In this document: piece after piece, positions 24,901-39,900 of the stretch
How positions within the stretch are numbered: position 1 is the first letter of the stretch
Layout: each line of letters opens with the position of its first letter
From: Trichobilharzia szidati
Taxonomy: Eukaryota > Platyhelminthes > Trematoda > Strigeidida > Schistosomatidae
Direction: 5' to 3'
Length of the DNA stretch: 64,000 bases
Assembly (NCBI GenBank): GCA_944472155.2
Contig: OX235277.1
Span: 9,434,804 to 9,498,803, forward strand
Translations under genes and position numbers: made by a program
Notes under the pieces: generated by a model
Databases searched by the model: none
What the model saw: only the letters and a program-made list of their open reading frames with translations
What the model was told of the DNA's origin: nothing

Positions 24901-27900
24901 CTCGATTTGACAACAGAAGGGGAGTATAGTTCTGTTCAGGAGGTGTGCTATTTTTTAGAATTTTAATTAGTTATGTTCTCTGAACTACTTGGTTGATTTA
25001 ATTGCGTAGCTTTCCTTGTCCCCCCCTCTAGACAACATCACTTCAGTTTAGGTATCAGTATGAAATGAATTTATTTGAATTCTTCATGCATCGTCAATTA
25101 ATAGGTACATTGACATAGACAAAATTTATCAATCGATAAGAAGAAGAAATCTCATACATAAAGGGTCAAACTTCAGGTCAAGGAAGCAATCAGTACCAAT
25201 ACTACAAGCAGACTAGAGGGTGTGAAAACACACAAAAACAACCAATCACGTTCAAGGTCACCAGGAAAGATGACTTATAAACTCGTGGAGAAATCTAAAA
25301 GCTCACTTCAACAAATTGAAGTATGCGCTGAAGATGTTGCCTAGTAGAGGGGCAATGGAAGCTTCGCAAGTATAAACTACCCAGCTCAGAGGAGACAATT
25401 GCATCAAAATATTCTTTATGTATAAAAGAGGCGATAGAACAGTACCTTGATGGGACACCGGCTTTGGTAAGCAAGGCAGCGGAAGATTCGCCTTTATGTA
25501 TGGTGTACTGTATTCTGTTCGAGAAATAAGAATGCAACCAGTTAACAGCTCACGACTTCTTGGTTTGTGTCAGGGAAAGCGTATATTATAACAAATAGCA
25601 TTTGGGCACAGAGTCACTAGTAGATTTGCTGTCTTGGTAGGTACTTTGGACATATTTGGCTCCTTTGTGGGAACAGGAAACAGCAGCATTTAAACTGCTT
25701 CTGCCCTGTTTATATGCAAACTGTTTTCGGGTCAGTACAGTTTTCCAAGGACAGTTCAAGGTCGGGTAAAAGCAATTTCTCCGTTAATTTCAAAAAGGAG
25801 AAGTAATTGCAATAGGTCTAAATGTAACCTTAATATGAGTGTATGATTTAGGTATTGCGATAATTTTGGTGTCTTTAGATGCTATGAATACAACATTATC
25901 GGAAAAAGAAGCATTGAAAATATTGAAAAATCTGGGTCTTCTAGAGATCTGGATTACGCGGCGGATGATTTATGTTCAATGTTACACAGACTTGAAGGTG
26001 AAAACTAACAAACTGGTTGAAAAAGCAGCTAGGGAAGACAGAACTCCAACTGGACATAGAGAAGACGGAGGTGATGAAGATAAGCAGCGAACAGCAACAA
26101 CAACCAGCAACAATCGCCATCAACGGGAGGGATTTGACAGAGGTTACTTCCTTCACTTATCTCACCAGGAAGCATGGTTTCAACCAAAGCAAGGTACACC
26201 TTCATCAATCTGAAATCGGTTTGAAAATCTGCGCTTACGATAAAGAACAAGGTTTGGATTTTCAACATCAATGCTGATTAGGTCAGTCGATTCTTTTATG
26301 TAGCGTGTGCGTCACGAGAAGCTTCTGAAAACTTTTATCAACAGCTGCCTCCCCCGCTGGCTCCATACTGAAGATCAAATGGTGTGCCGGTTGACCAGAA
26401 CAAATTAGCAACAGGAAACGCTGGTGACAAACCAACCAAGAGCCGATTGCTCAACAAATATGTAGGAGAAAATATGTGGATATGGGTCGGGCATACGTTT
26501 AAGAGGCCATCGAATGACATCACGCGCCGGACCATCACTCGACTGGAACCCAACTGGGAGACGACGAGTGGGTCGTCGGCGCGATGGTGACATGTAGGAG
26601 GTCGTTTGGGGAAGAGAACATGAGAGAGGACAGCAGAAAATAGAACAAAGTGGAAATGTGGTGCCCTATGTTGAAGCCCTATGCTCCACTTAGAACTCAA
26701 GGGAACAATACTAATATAATTATAGTTTTGTCTTCAGAAAAGATCATATACAAATAAATTGATTGTCCTTTTTTAACGTCTGTATTTCTGTCTTGTTTAC
26801 AGCTAATTATTTATGTTACATTCTCTCAATTTGTTCGAGTGCAAGCGGTGCAAATCAACGGACCTAAAGGTACATGTTTTGCTACAATTATCGCTATTAT
26901 TATTATTATTGATATTAACATTGTTACTATTATCATTACAAAAGAATGTTGAGTTTTGATTGAGGGAGAATATCATGATATTTAACCTCCACAAACAAAA
27001 GTTCAGACAACTGACTGCCCCAGCTCGAGTTGCCACACTCACACCATGTAGCACACAAAGTAAGTCAAGACAGTAAAGAGAAATTCACCGAAAGAGAGAT
27101 AATAAACAGAAGTGTGAATAATGGAAAAAGAATACTAGTAATATGGAAGAAGAATAGATTTTTATTGTACGTTACGTATAACAAAGATAGAATGCATCAC
27201 CACCGTCATTAAGAACGAATTTGGGCCAGTTATATCACCAGTTGTCATTGGTACCCACCATTCTGAGGAACCCAACCAGGTAGGCAGGCAGATAACACCT
27301 CACTACATGACTGGCTTGAACTAACTATTATAGATTTCATGAATTGATTACACGTTTTGGTTTGACCACCACTAGGGATGTTTTCCAATTTGGTTCTATG
27401 TCAGCTAACATTTCGCGTCTAGAAAGGCGATGGTTAGGCATGCGTTAGACATATTCTTACCTGCACCGAACCTCGATACTACTCATCCTATTATGCAACT
27501 TAATATGGGGGATAGAATGAAGGCACCTTTGATCACAGATACGTAGCCTTTAGGTATCTCCCACTTTCAATGGCCATGTTTCAGCCATAAAGGAGAACGG
27601 AGTGAACTACAGCTGAGCAGTACACACGTCCTTTGATCGATAGCTGGATATCATCTCTCCTAGATGGAGGGAGGAAAAGTAAGAAAAATCACCACCCAAG
27701 TTGCCCTGTAATATACAGTAGGCGGAAATTTAGTCACTTCTCCTCCTGCGGTACGATAGTGAGAAGAGACTTTAAATGTTCTGACCTCCTATCACAAGGA
27801 AGTTGGGAGATATACCGCTGACTAATTTACTTCCTACAGTTTGTGCCTTTTCTGACATTCGTGCCTTCTTTCTAAAGCATGGATTAGTTGCTTGTGTACT

Positions 27901-30900
27901 ACACTATTCTAGATAAGTACTTCAAAAATGTGGACCCATCTAAGTGTTAAAAAAGCCCCCTCGAAGTGTCCATAGCATTTGAAATGCCGTAGCTGTAACG
28001 CTATTACAATGTACAGTTGTTTTCAAATTGTGGCTTACAATAATTTCTAAATCCTTTCATTCCTTAACATCAAGCAGTTTTGTATCCCCTTGGAGTTACG
28101 ACGTCTAGGATTTCTGGTCTACTTGCATTACCACGTTTTTTTTCTGGAATTATTCTGGAAGCTGTAGAGGTTGGACCGTTCACTGAATTTATCTAGATTA
28201 CCTTGTTAGACTTATCTGTCGTCATTATTATTTGGAGTTTTCTAGATCTCAACGCCATCCGGAAGAATGAATAATTAGATTAGAGATACAAAGATAAAAC
28301 TTGGGCACTGTGATAGCGTATAATTCCATTATGGAGAAAGATTTATTCTGATAAAGTCACACAACGTGTTGTACAGTAGTATTTGCTAGTGACCACATTT
28401 CGAGCACAATTTTATTTCTGCTCATAATCATATCAAGACACTACTCACACAACTTTCTAACTTTGTTTATATAATTCCATTATTTTTCATCGCTTGATTT
28501 GATTGGTAGTAATATCTTCCATATTTCTGGTATTTGCATTGAGTCATTTCTGTTGCATGTGTTGGGTGTAGATTGGATGAACAAGGATTCAGTAATAAAC
28601 CTCTCTCTCCACCTACTTAGATTACTTTTTAGAATTTTAATCCTCTCCCACCCTATTGTGTGGTTCTGTGATAATGCATACAGTGCAATTGCTGAGTTTT
28701 TCTCCTAAATTACTTATCTTCTCGGGTTCAAAGATTCTAACCTTAGTTAAATTCTTGTGTTCTGACAATTTGACTACCCTTACCCGATATACTGGTGTGA
28801 CCTATGTAGTTAACTTAACTCACAGTCATTGCAAGGTATTTTGTGAATTATATTATTTTGTCTAATTGGGTCAACCTACAGTGTCCTTCAGCCTACAGAG
28901 CTTGGTTCTGCCTAACAGGCGTTGTAGGTTTGAATGCCACCCTAATTTCCTGCTTTATTAGGAATCCTACTTAGGGCCTCAGATGTCCCCTCCTTATATG
29001 GTTAAACTGTAGACGTCTTATATTCTCTCTTACCTACGTTATGTTATCATTATTAGTTTCACCATTATTTTTATTTTGGCCTTTTTCAATCTTCCTAATG
29101 AATTTTAGAGGATAGTTATTCAAAACCAACGCCTCTTCTATCTGTTTTATTTCATCATTTAGGTCTTTTTTGTACTACTTAGTGCCATTGCTCGGTTTGC
29201 TTAACACTTAACTAAGCCTGCCTTAACAGTTAACGGATGAGATAAATTAAAGTCTGAATATCTAATAGCAGAATGCGTTGGCTTTTTATAAACGCTATTG
29301 TGTACAGTTTACCTTCTTCCATTCGTTTTATTTTACAATCTAGTATCATAGCTAATTCTTCTTGAAGAAACTGTGTATAATATATGTAGAAGCTGTGATC
29401 AAACTATCCTGGTGGAGAGAATGGATTTCACAGTAGTTGAAAATAGCATGTGTGTGTATGTGTGTGTGTAATCTGACCCAACACACATATCTTATGCCTT
29501 TAAGTGTTGACCTGTCTGTGGGCATTGCTTTTAAGGTTGATCACGAATTGATTTCATCCACTGGGGTTTGAACCCGGAACCTTCCAGTTATAAAGTAAAC
29601 CCGTAGACGATTCAGCTACTGAGATCCAATCCAAATGGCCCACGAATTCCAACTTCTGCCAATTCACGACACATATATGGCGTCATTACCAGCTAATCTC
29701 ATAGGCGAGTAACTGATCTCTTAGCTGACTGTGTAGATGCCGCCGATTATGACTTCTCACTAGAACTCTAAGTAACTTCCTGTACCCAGCCAATTACTGG
29801 TGAACATCAGAGTTATCACGAAGTGTTGGTTTGCAGGGATTTGGCAGGTGGTTACAGGTTTGATGATTGTAATATGCTTGTTGAAACGTAAGCAACATTA
29901 ATATTCAAAACTGATGGTATCAAATTGATATCGGCTAAAAAATAGGTGCCACTGAAATATCAGAAGAAGTAACCGAATTCTCATTTCACTCTTGTGTTGA
30001 TGTCTCTCTATCTCTCTGGATTCAACATAGAACTTGGCACCGAAGTGCAGCAGTTCGAGTTGTCACGTTCCAAATAGCACACAAAGGTAGACACGAAGGT
30101 GAATGAAGAGAATCAATAGAGTTTTGACAAGTATAAGAGTGAAACAGAAAGAGTAATCGTAGAAAGGAATATGAAAGATTACAGAGATTGAATACATCTG
30201 CGTAAGCCATTGACAACGATTTTGAGCCGTGTCACCTATTGTCTCCAGCCATTGATTCTTAGAGTCCCGAGGGCGGGCCCCAACCCGGAAGTCTGCATCT
30301 CCCTACCTGACTCAGTTTAACTGTCAGGGATTTCATGGATTGATTGATGTCATGTTTTTGTTTGGCCACCACTTACTCTTTTCCAATCTGCACCTATATC
30401 AGCTAGTAATGCCCGTCGGGGGAGGCAATGGATGGTTAGGCATGCGCAGCACGTGACCTAGCCATCTCAATCTATGTAACTTTATAGCCTCTTCGATTGA
30501 TTTCCCCTCCTTACCTAGCACTCGACGCCTAACCTCAATATTGCTCACCTTATTATACCACTTCACACGGGATATAGAACGCAGACACCTATGATAAAAA
30601 ACAGCTAATCTTTTCATGTCTTCCGCTTTCAATGGCCAGGTCTCACAGCCATAAAGGAGGACGGAGCGGACTGCTGAGCAGTACACACGCCTGTGTTGAT
30701 GTTGGTTTTCTCAGCAGGTTATCACAATGTCCGCCTTAATACTTTCAGGTATAATAACGAGTATGTATTCTAGGTGTTAACCACTGTAATTTTCTTATGT
30801 AAAATTTATACTGGAATTCGTAGGGATTTTATTTGTTTCCAGTTTGACTAAGGATTGAAATCAATTAGAGAGAGAGAGCGAACAATTGAAAACCATCAGG

Positions 30901-33900
30901 GTGTACTGATGAACGGTTGTTTCGTCCTAGTTTGGGACTTATCAGTACGCATTACGCATCCATCTTCACGGTTCAAACCCCGGAGCTTCCGGTTATAAGG
31001 CAAGACAAGCTCTTAGACCGTTCTCAGCCACTGAGGTCCTACTCAATGACCAATCTATTCACGATTTCTTTGGCACGTCTGACAGCAGCCAGCCGGATTG
31101 AGCCCACTAATTGGCAGCAACTTCTTACAAGAACTCCTCCAGGCAGCTGACTTCGTCCTGTAGACAGGTTAATTTTATAGATTTAATTCATTTCAATATT
31201 TGACCACCATGGATTGATGTCAGTTTTTCTTTTCTTTCCTTTTTTGAAATTTATTTTAGAAAATGCTCCAAAATTAGTAAAACTTTTTATCAATCAAATA
31301 TCTACACCAGATTTTGATAGTTGTGAAGCTGGTGAAGCTGTACAAACATTAGAGTAGGTCTATTTTGTTGTTGCTGTTATTTTTCTGATTCTTTTGCTCA
31401 ATACAACTTTATTCCTTTAATTTCCTTAAGAAATACGTAACAAATGGTAGAGTTTTTATAGTTGTATAAACATACTACTCATTGATTGATATAAGTAGTT
31501 GAAAACCGTATCACCACTTTTTTCCACTCCTTTGATTTCCGAGTGGTTGATGTAGGCTTCCAAACTTGAGCTTTGAAGGTTCATTAGCTGTGATGTAGGT
31601 TTGCTAGTGTGACGCTCAACCTTTCCTCTTTACCGAACTTACTAGTGGTTAAACAAGGTGGTTGAGGAGTGTGGCGGCATGGACTCGAACACCAGGCTAC
31701 GTGACTGCCAAGTTCCCCCTCTCTGTCTCTCTCATCTAGTTAAGAGAGTACAAATACATCAATACTATTGAAATATGTATCTGAGGTGTGTGTGTAAGCT
31801 TGACAGTATTTCTGAAACTTTGTCAACGATGATTTGGTGGCTTTTTTTCATTCAAAGTTTACCTTAGTGAGCACATGAGAAAAAGATGAATATACGCATG
31901 ATAGTAGAAAACATGAAACAGTAATTATTTGCTTTATTCCAAAACAGCGCCTGTGTGGAATTCTCAGCATTTGGAGTACAACAAACAAAACATTACACGG
32001 TATAGGTAATCAATTTGATAGGACACTAGTAACTAGTGTGATGCGTCTAGTCCTTTCTTTGGTGCAGACTGAATTCTGTCAGTCAGGTTTGCAATGTGGT
32101 CACCATTCTAGGTAGCTCGCCGTCACGGTACACATTGATTTGATGATATTGGATAGTTGGAGGCAATCGGCCAAAGGAAGCCTTGGACCTAGGTTTCGTG
32201 CTAGTTGGCACTCACCAGTCAGCAAGGCGTATCTGCAACTACCTTGAAAGAACTCATGTCCCTTCTGAGATTCGTACCCGCGTCACCCAGTGAGAGCTGC
32301 AGTCAGAGACATTACCACTGAGCTATTCGGACTGGCGATTAATCTAATATTATCAAATCAATGTGTACCGTGACGGCGAGCTACCTAGAATGGTGACCAC
32401 ATTGCAAACCTGACTGATAGAATTCAGGCTGCACCAAAGAAAGGACTAGACACGTCGCACTAGTTACTAGTGTCCAATCAAAATATACCCACTACAGTCC
32501 TACAGGAGGTCAATCGCGAGCCCGAATAGCTCATTGGTAACGTCTCTGACTACAGCACTGGGTGACGCGGGTTCGAATCTCAGAAGGGACATGAGTTCCT
32601 TCAAGGTGATTACAGATACGCCTTGCTGACTGGTGAGTGCCAACTAGCAACGAACCTAGGTCCAAGGATTCCTGCTGACTGCCTTCAACCAACTAAAATC
32701 GGTAACCAAAATTGATAAAAGCAGCAGCAGTGACAATGAATTCGAAAATGTACTTAAGCATAAAATACTTAAGGTAGAATCGTCATAAATTACAAATAGG
32801 AGAAGACCAGAGAGCCATTTATTTTGTGAATAACATAGTGAGTTGTACGTTTCTTGCTTAACACTCTCTCTATCACATAGAACGCGGGAGGGGCAAATAT
32901 GGTATTGTTGAGTTTCTGTACTTAGTTGTGCTACCGAGCATATAATCTTTTATAGTGGTCTCTAGTCCTACTTGATGAGATTCAACAGGAAGAGGAGAGT
33001 TGTGAATACAGAGGGTGTTGTCGAAAGTCAGACAATATGGACTTAGCCCGACAATTTATCACAAGAGTTGAAGTGTGTATTGACTGAAGTAGTGACGAGC
33101 AGGCTGACTTAATGGCATTCTACTCACGTAGTGATGACAACCTGATTGCGCTAGAGTGGATAATGCGGCAGACAGTGGGCAGCAAGGAAACAGGCCTAAA
33201 ATGGATCCACACGAAAAACCTAGAGGATCTGGACTTTGCCGATGGTATATGTCTAATTTCCCACAAACTGGAAGATATGCAAGTGAAAAGCAACAAGTTG
33301 GCGATAGAAGTTAGGACGTCAGGTGAACTTATAGAAGAGAGAGGTAACTGATGAAGATTCCTGGCCAACAGCAACAACAACAATCAGCATTAATGGGAGA
33401 AATCTGTAAGAAGCTACCTCCTTTACCTACTCACCTACCTGGGAAGCATCGTTTCAACTACAGGTGGACGGAACTAACGAGGATATCGAAGCGAGGATCG
33501 GGAAAGCAAAACAGGCTTTTATTACTCTCTAATAAGTCTGTGTGGAGATCAACAGCACTCAGCATGAAACGTACTATCTGGATTTTCAACTCCAATGTGA
33601 AGTCAGTGCTACTGACTATACGGATCAGGGACTTGGCGCCGCGTCACGAAGAACACTTTGAACAAACTACAGACCTTCATCAACAGCTGTCTTCGCCCAA
33701 TACTACTCAAGATCAGATGGCCGGTCAGAAAAGATCGGCAACAGGGATCTCTGGCAATGAACGAGCCAACTCAGCAGGGACCAATTGTGCAACAAATATG
33801 CAGGAAGATATAGAGTTGGATTGGAGACCATGCTCTGAAAAAGCCATCAAGCGACATCACACGCTAGGCCATCTCTCGAGTGGAACCCGAACGGGCAGCG

Positions 33901-36900
33901 GCGAGTTGTTCGTTCGATGGCGACATGGAGTAGGTCATGTGAAGAGGAGATGAAAGCATGTGGGCAGACATGGAGCCAGGTGAAAATGTTGGCAGAGAAC
34001 CGTACGCAACAGGGACGTGCTGCTGAAGCACTCTGTTCCTCTAGGAATTAAAGGAAACAGTAATAACACCCTTCAAAATGTGAAACAGTCCTTTTTGAGT
34101 AGTATAGGACAAAATAAGGAGGGTACAGTAAAGTAAAATAGTTAAGTTGAATGGGTTAACAAGTTGTAAAAGTAGTGGTTGAGTGATTCCTAATTGTCTC
34201 ACTTCCCTAATGTAGTAGCTTAGACTCAAAATTTTTTCAGAAGTCGACAAGATATGGGATAGAACTATCGCAAGCTATTTAATGCCTGATTTAGTTTCTT
34301 GTGAATGAACAAATTTGTGTAGATCCCTTTTATGCGTGAAGGTGAGTTTAACTGTCTAACATTTAGCGGGATTTAACATAAGTCGATTTAGCTTAGACCA
34401 CCACCGGCTTATATCGGACAACGAAGTTGTAGTTCCCATTATCGTATATATATGAAATTAACTGATTATTTATTGATTAATTGTGGAACTACACTTCTGT
34501 TTCTTCTTCTTCTTGTGTTTTTAATCCTTCAAGGTTAACAGAGGATGATATTAAAGAGGGTGGAGTAACTCAATTGAATTTTGTAAAATTCCAAAATGTC
34601 AACACTATAACAGTGAGTTTTCATTGGTTAAATTGTCAATCAATAAGGTTTCTTTATTTTATTGATTGATAGTAGCTTACAATAGAGTGTAGAACGTGTA
34701 GTTCCTCGCATTTGGGACTCATGAACTCAGTGCACCTGTATCCTCTTCCCTGCGTTGTTACCGTGGAAGATGGTAGACTTGGTAACGAACCTTTATTAAG
34801 GAAAAAAAATCACAACATACAACATACATTCTTAGTTACATTAAAGTTACACTAAAGTCAGAAAAGAATAAATTGTTCTGATTGGCTAGCGATTGGCTCA
34901 AGGTTAAACAGGTAGTCCAATGAGATTATTCCATGCCCACAATTTAAATTAAATTCAAATTTGAGGAATAAACACTTCTATCTCTATATAGCGAAAATAT
35001 TCATTCAGACATATAGAAAAAAACACAAAATATTTCGATAATTTCCTATGTTTATATACATAGAATATTCTAGAATACTTGCCATTAACAATATTGGTGT
35101 TTTTTAAATAATATCAATTTGTTAAGTAAGGTCACGATGGAATTACTGTCCACGAAAAATGCAGGAATCGTAATAAGCATAAAAGTTAAATAGAATATCG
35201 AGTGAAATTAAGGAAATTTCTACAAAAACTTGAGGATCATTCGAACCTAGACGGTTACCATATGGGCAATGTCTGAACCAACTTCTTTTGGATACATAAG
35301 TTAGGCTTCTTAGTGTGGGTCTCAACGGCCTCCGCAACATGTAGTAGACAAACTCTTAAGGTAAGGTTATGATTAGTTGGTATGTGCCAAATGACTTTGA
35401 AAGTCGCCTCGTTAACATCAATCTTGTGTTCTGTATCCCCAAGATGAGATAGAACAGAGTAGCTACGAATGGATTTTGTTTGTGCTTTACTTAACCAACC
35501 ACGCAGGATGATATTCGGAAATCCGACGAGAAACATGCCTAATTGTACGGCCTATTTTAACTGGTACGCTCCACGGGAGCCGCACAACCTTATGCCTAAA
35601 ATTTCATCTTTTCTAGACATCCTGTCAGCTAGTAAACTAAACTAGGCGTAGAAATGCGTTTTCTGGGGATCGAACCCTGACCACGTGCCTGGTTGGTGGT
35701 AAGCATACTATCATTGAACTGCTAGCATACACAGTGGAATTACGTAGTACTAAACGTGGTTATTAGTCAAACCGAAACACCATATTAATTTATGTTATGG
35801 CTCTGGATGTTGGTCTGGGCAGTGCATAAATTAGTGAATCTTAGGAACACAAATTCAATGTGTCTAATAAGTTATAACTGAGACGTATTCACTTATCATG
35901 TTGAAAATTATGAATAATCTTTCGCCAATCTTTACTTTGATGTCCTGTCTCCTCATACTCACATATGCATAGCTTGAAGTATCATTCTGTTGTAATGACA
36001 GAAGACAAGGGCCAGTCAACTAATCGTTTATTGAGAAAGTCAACAGATATTTATAGATAATTTATGTACATTATTATTCGTTATTATTAGCAGAGAAACA
36101 GCGTCTTTTGATTGGTTGTTTTCTCGCTGAAAGTTAATTAATCTGTCCTCTCTTTGTGGACGTTTCTTTGAAGGTCAGGCCATATATATCTGCTAATCGT
36201 ATCCGCCCACGCAAAGTCTTTTTCTTGTTTTTCTCATCACCAAGATTTGAGAAGTAAACATTGACGTAAATTGCTGTCTACCAATTTCGGCTAGCAGACA
36301 CAGCTCTCACCACATGTTACTAAAATAGTGTGTGCCATTGTGGAGTTTGGCAACAGGAACTGATGCTTTTTTCAGGTATTATGGCGAACTGACTGTAGTG
36401 TGAGGCTTCCCCCTGTGACTTGAAGGCCCTGAGTTCGACCCTTGGTGAGGGGGGTCATGGATACATACTGATGAAGAGTCCCAAGCAGGGACAAAGCAGC
36501 TATCCAGTACACTCTGGTTTCCCATCGGTTTGAAATAAATTAAAGCCCTGTAGACCACCACCACCACAACTCGTAGAAGAATGCATTTTCATTCTGATTT
36601 TTCATTATGCGTGTGTGTCTCTACAATAAATGATCCAAGAATGCGTAATTTGTATTTCTTTTTATCTGATTAGGATGAAGAAATCATTACTTATAATAAC
36701 GATTTATTCTTTTTATTTTTATTTATTTTATTAATCGTTATTTATAGTGTATGTCGGTGGCACAGCAGTTAGGACGCTCGCCGACCATGCACATGGTCCG
36801 AGGTTCGATCCCCGGCTGACGCGCTCTTTTACCTCGCTGAGCCAGAAATAAAGCTGGTAAAGAGGAGAGGTTGGGCATGAGGCCAGCAGCAACCCCATCC

Positions 36901-39900
36901 TGTAAAAATTAACACCACTGCTACGGAAACTTCAAGTGAGAGGCTTGAAGCCCTGTTCCACTGAGAACGTGAAGGAATAAGAAAAAATCGTTATTTACCA
37001 TTTAGAATTTATATTTTAGCGCATCTGTCTTCGTCTGAATAGTATGTCACAACAGAATTATCCTGTAAAAGATATCGGCCCAAATTTTATCAGTTTTTGT
37101 ACATCAGTACCGATGATATGTTCCCTTGTCTACATCGATCATATTAGATTGTAAGACAATGTCGCTTCACTGAGCTTTAGAGTCACACCGCCTCATACCA
37201 ATAGACCATAAAACTAGTTTTAATGAATCATCCTATATCATCATCTCTCGAGTACCAAATGAATATTTTCAAAACCCCCTCTACCTAGTGGATACATCAC
37301 ACATAGCAAAGGAAGGTATTGCGGTTCTCTTGAGGCAACTGGAACTCTCCGTAAAAAAAGGGACAATTCCAGTCACTATCAGTAACCTCTGGCCTTCTGT
37401 GGGACCTACATGCCCTGTATTGTGTTTCTTAATTTATCTAATATTCAGTTTTAGTGTCGTATTTTTGTATATTATGACAATAATTGTGTTATTCAAGTAT
37501 TGGTTTTGAGGAATTCGACTGATTGGTTCCAGGATTTCATCACAAGCTGACATCGGTTAGACATCCATTGGAAAATCTGGGTGTAGTGGACAGCTGTTTC
37601 GCCCCCTACTTTGGGACTCTTTGGCGCTACGCACCCACCGCAGGGGTTCGAATCCAGGACCCTATAGCGCACATGAATTCCAACTTCTGCCAATTCGTGA
37701 TATGGCGCTACCACCAGCGAATGTCATCGCTGGCCGGTATTTGTCCTCACCCCCGACCTACTGTAACCTACTGGTCACAACTTCCCACTGGAACCCCACG
37801 TAACTACCTACCTAAATAGGGCCAGTCGCTAGTGAGCATCTCATTGATATTCAAGTATTGGTTTGTAAGGATTTGATTGATTGGTTACAGGAATTTCATC
37901 ATGAGCTGACATAAGTTAGGGAACCATTAGAAAATTTGGGAGTACTGGACAGCAGTTTCGTCAGCCTAGTTTGGGACTCTTTGGTAGTACGCACCCACCG
38001 GGTTTTTTTTATCATTATGGACAGAGATAACTGTAGGAGCTGATGAAGAAAATATGGGAAAAGTATTCTTGGTTCACTAATCACACTAAATCGTTGAAAC
38101 CTCCACTCTATTTTTTTAAGGCTGTACACGGCAGACTTAAAGAATAGCAACTACAGAGTGCGAACGCACCAATGAACCTGAGCGCATATCATTCATTGGA
38201 TGATCACAGAACCTGCCGTGTATTTTACATCAACAAACCCGTCTATTTACGAGACAAATTAACGTAATCATAATAATAGTAATAATAATATTGAAACACA
38301 TTGAAGACGATATTTTACCGTGACGTGTAACTGAGAAATAGTTCCTAGGCACAATGAAGACTATCACTTGTTATTAGATGGTTAGAGGCAATCGGCAGGA
38401 AGCCTTCCATCTAGATTTCGTGCCTATTGTTACTCATCAGTCAGTAAGGCGTGTCTACAATCTTGAAGGAACTCATGTTCCTCCTGAAATTTCGATCCTG
38501 TGTCACCAAGTTCTGCAATCAGAGGCGTTTGGGTCTCAGGAGGGACAGGAGGTCCCTTTAAGATTGTAGATATGCCTTACTGACTGAGGAGTGCCAACGG
38601 GCACGAAACCTAGGTGGAAGGCTTCCTGTCGATTGCCTCCAAGCATCTAATAACGATAATTCACAGTGCACCATGTTGCCAAGCCACCCAGCATGATGGA
38701 CACATTGCAAACCTGACTGATCGATTTCAGTCTTCAGTAAACAAAAGGCTAGACGCACGATACTGCCGACTAACTACTGTCCCATCAAAGATGGGTATCA
38801 GTTTTCAAGTTTCATAGCTTTCGAAATGATTGTTTCTCCTATATGAACAACGAAATCTTCACCCACCCCACTCCATATATTTATTTCCAAGGAAAATACT
38901 GAGAATAATTATAATTACTATTATTGTTCCCTTGGGTTCCTAGTGGAACATAGGGCTTCAACTGCACGTCTCCACTTGCTTCTGTCTTCTGCTGTACTTT
39001 TCACTTGCATCCATGTTAGTCCATACTGTTTCAACTCCTCTTCACACGATCTCCTCCATGTCACCTTTGGACGTCCCACTCGTCGCTCCCCTTTCGGGTT
39101 CCACTTGAGCAATAGCCTGACGTGCGATGTCACCCAGCGGCCTCCTCAGCGAGTGTCCAATCCATCTCCACTTTCTCCTGCATATTTGTTGAGCGATAGG
39201 TTCTTGTTTTGTTTGTTCCCATAGTTTCTTGTTGGTGATTCTTTCCGGCGGCCATCTGATCTTCAGTGTAGAACGAAGGCAGTTGTTGATAAAGGTGTGC
39301 AACAGGCTGTTGGAAATATTTTTTGTGACCCGCCAACTTTCTGATCCGTACGTATAGAAGAACTGACTTGACGTTTGTTTGAAAATCCGAATTTTGTTGT
39401 TGATGCAGGCTGAGAGACGAAGATTTCCAGATTGGTTTCAGGTTGATGAATGTGTTTCTCGCTTTCCCGATTCTCGATTTAGCATCCTCGTCCGTTCCTC
39501 GTGTAGTTGAGACAATGCTCCCTAGATGAGTGAATGAAGTAACCTCTTTCAAATTCCTCCCGTTGATGGTGATTGGAGCTGGATGTTGCTGTTGTTGTTG
39601 TTGGTTGGTTATTTTCATAACCTCTGTCTTGTCTATGTTCACCTGGAGTCCTGTCTTTGCTGCCATCCTCTTCGACCAGTTTGTCGGTTTTTGCTTGTAA
39701 TTCTTCGATTTTGTGTGACACCAAACATAAATCATCCGCAAAATCCAGTTCTTCTAGTTTCTTGACGTCGGTTCAGGATATCCCTGTCTTCTCGTTTCCC
39801 ACTGTCTGACGGATAATCCAGTCCACCACAATTAGGAATATCATTAGCGATAATAGGCACCCTTGTTTGACTCCTGTATTTACTCCAGAAGCCTCGCTGA

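Larger units (their letters stand above)
31925..34265 (-). mobile_element. CR1-like LINE 3' part, broken by SINE and RTE insertions
   Basis: Pieces at 31925-31990 (3' end: TTTGCTTTATTCCAAAACAG), 32820-33100 and 34070-34265 align in order with the minus-strand CR1 tails at 46818-48010 and 56875-57790. SINEs fill 31995-32700 and an RTE-like LINE fills about 33105-34065. Confidence 0.65.

Noticed and set aside
36755..36822. Possible functional tRNA genes at 36755, 63706, 35645, 32518 and the SINE heads
   Set aside because: A-box and B-box-like motifs are present, but the cloverleafs are imperfect, several copies have the same long 3' bodies, and some have target duplications, so they are SINEs.
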